From Alcanivorax profundi (GTDB lineage: Bacteria > Pseudomonadota > Gammaproteobacteria > Pseudomonadales > Alcanivoracaceae): a stretch of DNA of 64,000 bases. The position numbers were made by a program, and so were the translations under genes. The DNA lies in assembly GCF_003597125.1 (NCBI RefSeq), contig NZ_QYYA01000002.1:620001-684000 (forward strand), read 5' to 3'. Within the stretch, counting starts at the first letter, position 1. Each line of letters starts with the position of its first letter. Shown piece after piece: positions 57,835 to 64,000 of this stretch. The notes under the pieces are model-generated. The model did no database searches and had not been told where the DNA came from. It saw only the letters and a list, made by a program, of their open reading frames with translations.

Positions 57835-59535
57835 TTGGATTCATTGAACTTATTCCTGCTGATCGGCACCGGGCTGATGTTCACCGGCTTGCTGCTTGGG
57901 TCCCTGAGCGCTCGCTTCGGGGTGCCGTCGCTGTTGATTTTCCTGCTGGTGGGCATGGCGGCAGGGGAAGACGGCCTTGGCGGGATTGATTTCGATGATT
58001 TTTCCACCGCCTATGTGATTGGCAACATTGCCCTGGCCGTGATCCTGCTGGATGGCGGCCTGCGCACCCGGCTCAGTACCTTCAAGCTGGGACTGAAGCC
58101 GGCGCTCAGTCTCGCCACCCTCGGGGTGGCCATCTCTGCCGGGCTGGTAGGCGCCTTTGCCACCTGGTTGATGGGCGTGGACTGGCGAGTGGGCCTGCTG
58201 CTGGGGGGCATTATTGGTTCTACCGATGCGGCGGCGGTGTTCAGCGTGATCAAGGGGGCTGGTGTGTCGCTGAACGAGCGGGTCGCCAGTACCCTGGAAA
58301 TCGAATCCGGACTCAACGACCCGATGGCCATCTTCATCACCCTGATGCTGGTGGGATTACTGGTCAATCCGGATGCCCAGTGGGGCATTGGCATGCTGGT
58401 GACCCTGGTGCAGCAATTCGGCCTTGGCGCACTGATGGGGCTGGTGCTGGGGGTGGTGATCAGCGAACTGCTGCTGCGGGTGCGCAGCAATGAAGGGCTG
58501 CATGCATTGCTGCTGTGCTCTGGCGGCGCCATGGTGTTTGCGCTTACTAACCTGGTGGGCGGCTCGGGGTTTCTGGCGATCTACCTGACTGGCCTGGTGG
58601 CGGGCAATCGCCGCGGCGGGACCGGCGACAACGTCCTCAAGTCCATGGACTCCATGGCCTGGCTGGCCCAATCCGGCATGTTCTTGATTCTGGGTCTGCT
58701 GGTCACGCCGTCGCGACTGACCGAACACCTGGCCTGGGCCCTGGCCGTGGCGGCCTTCCTGATGCTGCTGGCGCGGCCGCTGGCCGTCTGGATCAGCCTG
58801 CTGCCGTTCCGTTTTACCTGGCGCGAGGAAATGTTCATTGCCTGGACCGGGCTGCGCGGCGCCGTGCCCATCGTGCTGGCGGTGTTCCCGTTGCTGGCCG
58901 GGGTGGAACAGACCTACCTGTTGTTTGATATCACTCTGGTGGTGGTACTGATTTCCCTGATTGGCCAGGGCGCAAGCCTGCGTTTTATGGCGCGACGCCT
59001 GAAGGTCTCGGTGCCCCCCTCCACCGAACCCCGGCAGACGGTCGCCCTGGCCGCCCCACGGGACCGCTACTTACTGCAGTTCCAGGTGGAAGATGGCGCC
59101 CGTGCAGTGGGCAAACCGTTGGCTGAGCTCTCCGATGACGGGCGCACGCCCTTGATGCTGTACCGCAATCACACGGTGCTGAGCCCACGGGACGAGCCCG
59201 TCATTGAAGCCGGCGACCTGATTTCCTGGCTGGCTCCCCTGTCCGAGAAATCGGCGCTGTCTGACCTGTGCCACAAGATGAGTCAGGACGAAAAACGCTA
59301 TTACGGGGACTTTTCCGTGCTCGGCAAAACCCCGGTGGCCCAATTGGTGGCCGTCTACGGGGTGGAATCTCCCCCGCCCCTTTGGCAGGGGCTCACCGTG
59401 GCCGAGCTGTTTACCAAACAGGTCGGCAAGCATGCCGTGGTCGGCGATACGGTACGCATCAGTGGCCTGCGCCTGCGCGCCCGCTCGGTCGAAAATGGAC
59501 AGGTGGTGCTGGCCGGCTTGAAACTGCCGGGATAG
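57835..59535 (+). CDS. nhaP2: K+/H+ antiporter NhaP2 (CvrA)-like
   Basis: 566 residues with a TTG start at 57835, since no ATG lies between the upstream stop and the first membrane helix (LFLLIGTGLMFTGLLLGSLS). Twelve or so helices carry the CPA1 signature, GGIIGSTDAAAVFSVIKGAG and ESGLNDPMAIFITLMLVG. A cytosolic TrkA-C domain follows (RYLLQFQVEDGARAVGKPLA) and then a CorC/HlyC-like domain (RYYGDFSVLGKTPVAQLVAV). Domain order and length agree with E. coli CvrA. Volume and potassium homeostasis is the expected role. Confidence 0.9.
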   Translation: MDSLNLFLLIGTGLMFTGLLLGSLSARFGVPSLLIFLLVGMAAGEDGLGGIDFDDFSTAYVIGNIALAVILLDGGLRTRLSTFKLGLKPALSLATLGVAISAGLVGAFATWLMGVDWRVGLLLGGIIGSTDAAAVFSVIKGAGVSLNERVASTLEIESGLNDPMAIFITLMLVGLLVNPDAQWGIGMLVTLVQQFGLGALMGLVLGVVISELLLRVRSNEGLHALLLCSGGAMVFALTNLVGGSGFLAIYLTGLVAGNRRGGTGDNVLKSMDSMAWLAQSGMFLILGLLVTPSRLTEHLAWALAVAAFLMLLARPLAVWISLLPFRFTWREEMFIAWTGLRGAVPIVLAVFPLLAGVEQTYLLFDITLVVVLISLIGQGASLRFMARRLKVSVPPSTEPRQTVALAAPRDRYLLQFQVEDGARAVGKPLAELSDDGRTPLMLYRNHTVLSPRDEPVIEAGDLISWLAPLSEKSALSDLCHKMSQDEKRYYGDFSVLGKTPVAQLVAVYGVESPPPLWQGLTVAELFTKQVGKHAVVGDTVRISGLRLRARSVENGQVVLAGLKLPG

Positions 59536-59637
59536 CACAACCTATCCCTGCCCTGACGGTTATTATCCTTACTGTGGCGGGGCGGGCATGCGAGCATGGA
59601 CCCCCACATTCACTGTCGACACCAACAAGGATGACCC

Positions 59638-60447
59638 ATGGCCCGTTTTGATAATCACCGCATTCTGATCACTGGCGCCGGTGCCGGTATCGGCGCCCTG
59701 ATGGCAGAAGAGTTTGCGCGCAAGGGCGCCGAGGTGATTGTCACCGCTCGCCGTATCAGTGCCGCCCGCGAGGTCGCCGACCGTATCAAGGCCGCCGGCG
59801 GCAAGGCCCATCCCTATGTGCTGGATGTGAGCAAGCTTGCCAGCATCGCCAAATTCCGCGACAAGCTGCACGCCGATGTGGGCCCCATCACCGGGCTGAT
59901 CAATAACGCAGGCGTGGTATTTGGCGGCGAGTTCGAGCAAGTGGATCTGGAGCAGCACCTCAATACCTTTCGCATCAACAGCGAAGGGCTGATGGCCACC
60001 ACCCATGCGTTTCTGGATGACCTGATCAGTGCGAAGGAAGGTTACCTGGTCAATATCGCCAGCGCTTCTGCCTTTGTTGGCCTGCCCTATGGCAGCACCT
60101 ACGCGGCAAGCAAGTGGGCCGTGGTGGGTTTTTCTGAATCCATTCGGCTGGAACTGGACGTGCGCAAGATCAAACACGTGCATGTGACCACCGTGTGCCC
60201 CAGCTACATTTCCACCGGCATGTTCGACGGGGTGAAGACGCCCATGTTCACCCCCATGCTGACCCCGGAGAAAGTAGTCAAAAGCATTCTTCGCGGCATG
60301 CAGAAGAAAGACAGCTTTGTCATCGAGCCGGCCATCGCCAAATCCACCGAGCTGCTCAAGGCGGCACTGCCGCGCAAGGCCTGGGATGAAGTGGCCTACC
60401 GGATCGGGGTATCCACGTCCATGTATAGCTGGAAGGGAAAGAAGTAA
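59638..60447 (+). CDS. Short-chain dehydrogenase/reductase
   Basis: 269 residues. NAD(P) motif ILITGAGAGIGALMAEEF, LINNAG, catalytic Ser in NIASASAF, and YAASKWAVVGFSESIRLEL containing YxxxK. The extended C-terminal part (PEKVVKSILRGMQKKDSFVI) resembles membrane-associated SDRs that act on fatty aldehydes or retinol-like substrates. Substrate not predictable. Independent of its neighbours, with 102 bases to nhaP2. Confidence 0.88.
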   Translation: MARFDNHRILITGAGAGIGALMAEEFARKGAEVIVTARRISAAREVADRIKAAGGKAHPYVLDVSKLASIAKFRDKLHADVGPITGLINNAGVVFGGEFEQVDLEQHLNTFRINSEGLMATTHAFLDDLISAKEGYLVNIASASAFVGLPYGSTYAASKWAVVGFSESIRLELDVRKIKHVHVTTVCPSYISTGMFDGVKTPMFTPMLTPEKVVKSILRGMQKKDSFVIEPAIAKSTELLKAALPRKAWDEVAYRIGVSTSMYSWKGKK

Positions 60448-60745
60448 GACAGCTGTGAGCTATGCGCTTTGAGCTGTGAGGAAAACCCTTCTGCGGAGCT
60501 GCTGCAGGAACGTAGCGCAGCGGCGTTGTTGCGATGTTTGTGGTTTTCCTCAGCGCTCGCCGTTAACAGCTCGAAGCTCAACACCCCGTGAACGCCCATT
60601 CACCCTAACGCCGCGCCCCTGCCGCCTTGGCAGTCAATGTCTTTGCGTTGGCTTTCCCCAACAATGCGCTCCGTGATCCGCTGTCCGTTTAAGACCGCCT
60701 TTGGCTCTTTATGACAGCCTGACTGATTCTGACGAGGGAATTTCC
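60448..60745. other. Intergenic region before the acyl-CoA dehydrogenase, with AGCTGTGAG-type repeats
   Basis: CAGCTGTGAGCTATGCGCTT then TGAGCTGTGAG at about 60450-60480, and an inverse-like part TTAACAGCTCGAAGCTCAAC at about 60563-60582. This resembles the arms at 10373-10556. The rest (60600-60745) is the promoter region of the dehydrogenase; no gene seen. Confidence 0.4.
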
Positions 60746-62560
60746 ATGCCGACTTACAAGGCCCCCGTGCGCGACATGCGCTTTTTGATGAACGAAGTGT
60801 TCGATTTCGAGAGTCACTACAAGACTCTGCCCAATGGTGAAGAAGCCACCCCGGATATGGTGGAAGCCATCATCGGAGAAATGGCCAAGCTGTGTGAAAA
60901 CACCATCGCTCCCCTGTATCAGAGCGGCGATGAAGAAGGCTGTGAGCTGAAAGATGGCGTCGTTACCACTCCGAAGGGCTTCAAGGAAGCCTACAACGAA
61001 TTTGTCGCGGGTGGCTGGCAAGGTCTGAGCCATCCTGTTGAATATGGCGGCCAGGGCCTGCCCATGTCTCTGGGCCTGCTCAAACAGGAAATGATGGCCA
61101 CTGCGAACTGGTCGTTCTCCATGTACCCGGGTCTGTCCCTGGGCGCGATGAATACCATCCAGCTGCACGGTACCGAAGAGCAAAAGCAGGCTTACCTGGT
61201 ACCACTGACCGAGGGCACCTGGGCAGGCACTATGTGTCTGACCGAGCCCCAGTGCGGCACCGACCTTGGTCAGGTGAAAACCAAAGCCGAGCCTCAGGGT
61301 GATGGCAGCTACAAGATTACCGGCACCAAAATCTTCATTTCTTCCGGTGATCATGACCTGACCGAGAACGTCGTGCACATCGTGTTGGCACGTCTGCCTG
61401 ATGCCCCCAAAGGCACCAAGGGTATCTCCCTGTTTATCGTGCCGAAGTATCTGCCTGGCAAGATTGGCGAAGACCACGGTGTGAGCGTCGGTTCCCTGGA
61501 AAAGAAAATGGGGATCAAGGCTTCCGCTACCTGTGTGATGAACTTTGACGGCGCGACCGGCTTCCTGATCGGTCCGGAAAACAAGGGCCTGGAGTGCATG
61601 TTCACCTTTATGAACACTGCCCGTCTGGGTACCGCCATGCAGGGCATTGCCCACGCCGAACTGTCTTATCAGGGCGCCCTGCCTTATGCCAAAGAGCGTA
61701 AGTCCATGCGTGCCCTGTCTGGCAAGAAACAGCCCGATGAGATTGCTGACAGCCTGATCCATCACGGTGATGTACGCCGCATGCTGCTCAAGCAGAAGGC
61801 CATCGCCGAAGGCGGTCGTGCCATGATCTACTTCGCCGCCCAGTACGCCGACAACATGATTTCCGGCATCCTGGAAGACGACATGAAGAAGTACGAGCAC
61901 TGGGATAGCGAGCTGGGCTTCTTCACCCCGATCCTGAAGGGCTTCCTGACCGAGAAGGGTCTGGAAGTGGCTAACGACGGCATGCAGGTGTTCGGTGGCC
62001 ACGGCTACATCAAGGAACACGGCATGGAGCAGATCGTGCGCGATGCGCGGATCTCTACCCTGTACGAAGGCACCACCGGTATCCAGGCACTGGATCTGCT
62101 GGGCCGTAAGGTTCTGCTGAGCACCAAAGGCAAATGTGTTCGTGACTTCAGCAAGAAGCTGGTGGACTTCGGCACCAAGAACCTGCGTGATCCGAAGCTG
62201 CGTCCGTTCGCCTGGAAGCTGCTGAAAATCGCAGCAGAGTGGAACTACCTGACCACCCGCATCATGCTGGTGGCAGCCAAGGACCGCGACATGGTCTCCA
62301 CTGCCAGCTACGACTTCCTGATGTACAGCGGCTACGCCATGATGGCGTACTTCTGGGCGCTGCAGGCAGGCGTTGCCAAGGACAAGCTGGAGAACGGCGG
62401 TGCCGAGCCGGCGGAATTCTACAAAGCCAAGCTGGCCACTGCAGAGTTCTACTTCGAGCGTATGCTGCCCAGCGCCAAAGGCCATGCCGAAGCCGCGCTG
62501 AAGCCTACCAAGAGCACCATGCAGTTGAAAGAAGAGCACTTCTCGTTCGATTATGAGTAA
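60746..62560 (+). CDS. Acyl-CoA dehydrogenase, long form with C-terminal extension
   Basis: 604 residues from MPTYKAPVRDMRFLMNEVFD with RBS GACGAGGGAATTTCC. The N-terminal extension and C-terminal domain (KPTKSTMQLKEEHFSFDYE) mark the ~600-residue class related to DmdC/AcdA-type enzymes. FAD-binding region: LTEPQCGTDLGQVKTKAEPQ and GTKIFISSGDHDL. The segment TLYEGTTGIQALDLLGRKV contains the usual catalytic-Glu neighbourhood. It oxidises acyl-CoA to enoyl-CoA in beta-oxidation; chain length not inferable. Strong terminator follows. Single gene. Confidence 0.93.
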   Translation: MPTYKAPVRDMRFLMNEVFDFESHYKTLPNGEEATPDMVEAIIGEMAKLCENTIAPLYQSGDEEGCELKDGVVTTPKGFKEAYNEFVAGGWQGLSHPVEYGGQGLPMSLGLLKQEMMATANWSFSMYPGLSLGAMNTIQLHGTEEQKQAYLVPLTEGTWAGTMCLTEPQCGTDLGQVKTKAEPQGDGSYKITGTKIFISSGDHDLTENVVHIVLARLPDAPKGTKGISLFIVPKYLPGKIGEDHGVSVGSLEKKMGIKASATCVMNFDGATGFLIGPENKGLECMFTFMNTARLGTAMQGIAHAELSYQGALPYAKERKSMRALSGKKQPDEIADSLIHHGDVRRMLLKQKAIAEGGRAMIYFAAQYADNMISGILEDDMKKYEHWDSELGFFTPILKGFLTEKGLEVANDGMQVFGGHGYIKEHGMEQIVRDARISTLYEGTTGIQALDLLGRKVLLSTKGKCVRDFSKKLVDFGTKNLRDPKLRPFAWKLLKIAAEWNYLTTRIMLVAAKDRDMVSTASYDFLMYSGYAMMAYFWALQAGVAKDKLENGGAEPAEFYKAKLATAEFYFERMLPSAKGHAEAALKPTKSTMQLKEEHFSFDYE

Positions 62561-62596
62561 GTGATCGTCAGGCGTCAGATGACTGACGTCGGATGC

Positions 62597-62630
62597 AAAA
62601 AGGGGCGGCCATCAGGCCGCCCCTTTTTTT
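62597..62630 (+). terminator. Rho-independent terminator
   Basis: GGGGCGGCC-ATCA-GGCCGCCCC with T run after it and A run before it, so usable in both directions; 40 bases after the acyl-CoA dehydrogenase stop. Confidence 0.92.
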
Positions 62631-62830
62631 GTTGCCGCAGACGCGCGCGGCTTTCCAGAAAAGTAGACTATCTGTGGTGGCGTTGAGGAATTCAGCGTTT
62701 CGGTTCTGTCATCCAAAAGCAAATTCCAGGCAAATCCACCTGCCCCCATACGCCTTAGTCTTCCGGCAGGAACGCTCCTGCGGATGGGGCCTTACAGCGG
62801 ACCCATTCCCGCAAGCCACGATGAATCCCC

Positions 62831-62866
62831 AAAAAAAAACGGCCCCCATGCGGGAGCCGTTTTTCA
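62831..62866 (-). terminator. Rho-independent terminator of aceA
   Basis: AAAACGGCCCCC-ATG-CGGGAGCCGTTTTT with one bulge; the minus strand ends in a run of T. About 28 bases past the aceA stop. Between the two terminators (62631-62830) I see no gene. Confidence 0.9.
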
Positions 62867-62893
62867 CACTAACCGAAGGTTAGATCGAGAAAC

Positions 62894-64000
62894 TTAGTTG
62901 TTCTCGAACTGACCCATGGTGTTGTGCTTACCACCAGCTTTCAGAGCAGCTTCACCAGAGAAGTACTCTTTGTGGTCATCACCGATGTTGGAACCGGCCA
63001 TGTCCTGGTGCTTCACGGTAGCGATACCGCGACGGATTTCCTGACGCTGAACACCAGCGGCGTAGGCCAGCATGCCTTCTTCGCCGAAGTAGCCTTCTAC
63101 CAGCTGGTCGGTGGACAGAGCAGCGGTGTGGTAGGTCGGCAGAGTGATCAGGTGGTGGAATACACCGGCTTCACGAGCAGCGTCACGCTGGAAGTTCTGA
63201 CACCACTTGTCAGCTTCAGCAGCCAGCTCGGAGTCATCGAAGTCAGCGCTCATCAGACGGGTACGGTCGTAACCGGATACGTCTTTACCTTCTTTCTCCC
63301 ACGCATCGAATACTTGCTGACGGAAGTTCAGAGTCCAGTTGAAGGACGGGCTGTTGTTGTACACCAGCTTGGCAGACGGCTCTTGTTCGCGGATGCGATC
63401 AACCATGCCTTTGATGTGCTCGATGTTCGGAGTCGGGGTTTCGATCCACAGCAGGTCAGCGCCGTTCTGCAGGCTGGTGACACAGTCCAGAACAACACGA
63501 TCGATGTTGGAATCGCGACGGAACTGGAACAGGCCAGAAGCCAGTTTGGTCGGCTTGATCAGCTTGCCAGCAGTCTTAACCAGAACGTCACCGTGAGAAA
63601 CGGTAGACGGATCGGTGACTTCTTCACCTTCCAGGAAGGAGTTGTACTGATCAGCCAGGTCGCCTTCCTGAGTGGAAACAGCGATCTGCTTGGTCAAGCC
63701 AGCACCTTCGGAGTCGGTACGGGCAACGATCACGCCATCGTCAACGCCCAGCTCGAGGAACGCGTAACGTACGGCATTGATCTTGGCCAGGAAGTCGGCG
63801 TGAGGAACGGTAACTTTACCGTCCTGGTGGCCACACTGCTTCTCGTCGGAAACCTGGTTTTCGATCTGGATACAGCAAGCACCCGCTTCGATCATTTGCT
63901 TGGCCATCAGGTAGGTGGCTTCCGGGTTACCGAAACCAGCATCGATGTCAGCGATGATCGGAACAACGTGAGTTTCGTAGTTGTCGATCTTGTCGATGAT
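62894..64000 (-). CDS. aceA: Isocitrate lyase (5' partial)
   Basis: 368 residues are visible; the frame remains open to the right edge of the window (IIDKIDNYETHVVPIIADID, then AGFGNPEATYLMAKQMIEAG), so the start lies beyond 64000. The active-site segment is DEKQCGHQDGKV with the catalytic Cys; later parts include ARTDSEGAGLT, TPTPNIEHIKGMVDRI and YNNSPSFNWTLNFR. The C-terminal SGEAALKAGGKHNTMGQFEN is characteristic of the long (~530 residue) Pseudomonas-type isocitrate lyase. It opens the glyoxylate bypass needed for growth on fatty acids and alkanes. Confidence 0.95.
   Translation of the reverse strand: MIDKIDNYETHVVPIIADIDAGFGNPEATYLMAKQMIEAGACCIQIENQVSDEKQCGHQDGKVTVPHADFLAKINAVRYAFLELGVDDGVIVARTDSEGAGLTKQIAVSTQEGDLADQYNSFLEGEEVTDPSTVSHGDVLVKTAGKLIKPTKLASGLFQFRRDSNIDRVVLDCVTSLQNGADLLWIETPTPNIEHIKGMVDRIREQEPSAKLVYNNSPSFNWTLNFRQQVFDAWEKEGKDVSGYDRTRLMSADFDDSELAAEADKWCQNFQRDAAREAGVFHHLITLPTYHTAALSTDQLVEGYFGEEGMLAYAAGVQRQEIRRGIATVKHQDMAGSNIGDDHKEYFSGEAALKAGGKHNTMGQFENN

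Noticed and set aside
60689-62539. 616-residue minus-strand ORF
   Set aside because: Exact antisense of the acyl-CoA dehydrogenase gene; no recognisable motif.

Overview
The window is a chromosomal segment of a marine gammaproteobacterium, most likely of the Alcanivorax / Alloalcanivorax group. This is inferred from GC-rich coding DNA, the long-form isocitrate lyase, the acyl-CoA dehydrogenase and single-chain acyl-CoA carboxylase typical of lipid users, and the gene order mnmG-rsmG-parA-parB-atpI-atpBEFHAGDC-glmU-glmS, which in gammaproteobacteria lies near the replication origin. Species cannot be fixed from the sequence alone.

Layout: (1) 1-9.4 kb: the end of a PAS-GGDEF-EAL protein, a conserved hypothetical, a ferritin-like metal-dependent hydrolase, an MscS channel, and a degenerate M24-like protein followed by an alpha/beta-hydrolase-SDR fusion. 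(2) 9.5-21.5 kb: a MerR regulator, a quinone oxidoreductase, a thioesterase, a PLD-family phospholipid synthase, a probable periplasmic ATP-dependent DNA ligase (Lig E type), an NhaC-type antiporter, a single-chain biotin-dependent acyl-CoA carboxylase with a TetR neighbour, and a divergent MBL hydrolase. (3) 21.95-28.9 kb: an AT-rich accessory island. Its left edge truncates a DUF533 gene and carries the 3' fragment of a foreign gene. Inside are a REP-associated tyrosine transposase (RAYT) with dispersed repeats, small secreted peptides, a translationally coupled operon of a nucleotidyltransferase, a helical protein and a membrane protein, a lone membrane protein, and a tight operon headed by a SLATT-like two-TM protein. 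(4) 29.0-35.0 kb: a complete urease operon ureDABCEJFG. (5) 35.3-42.0 kb: an NAD salvage / ADP-ribose locus with nadV, a methyltransferase-nucleotidyltransferase fusion, a radical SAM protein, a bifunctional NadM-Nudix, NrtR and an ADP-ribosylglycohydrolase. A shared palindromic motif lies in front of both divergent units. (6) 42.1-57.5 kb: glmS, glmU, the complete F1Fo ATP synthase operon, parB, parA, rsmG and mnmG. (7) 57.8-64 kb: a K+/H+ antiporter, an SDR, an acyl-CoA dehydrogenase and the start-truncated aceA.

Intergenic regions are unusually rich in repeats: GC-rich REP units (GGAGCGTCGCTCGCGGCGCGAT, GGAGCGGTGGTTCCACCGCGAT and GGAGCTTGCCTGCAAGCGAT types), two BIME-like compound elements, and a separate family built from short GTTCACT/GTTAACT or AGCTCAC units. 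The best candidates for undescribed biology are the NTase/helical/TM operon and the SLATT operon in the island, and the methyltransferase-NTase fusion plus radical SAM protein embedded in the putative NrtR regulon.
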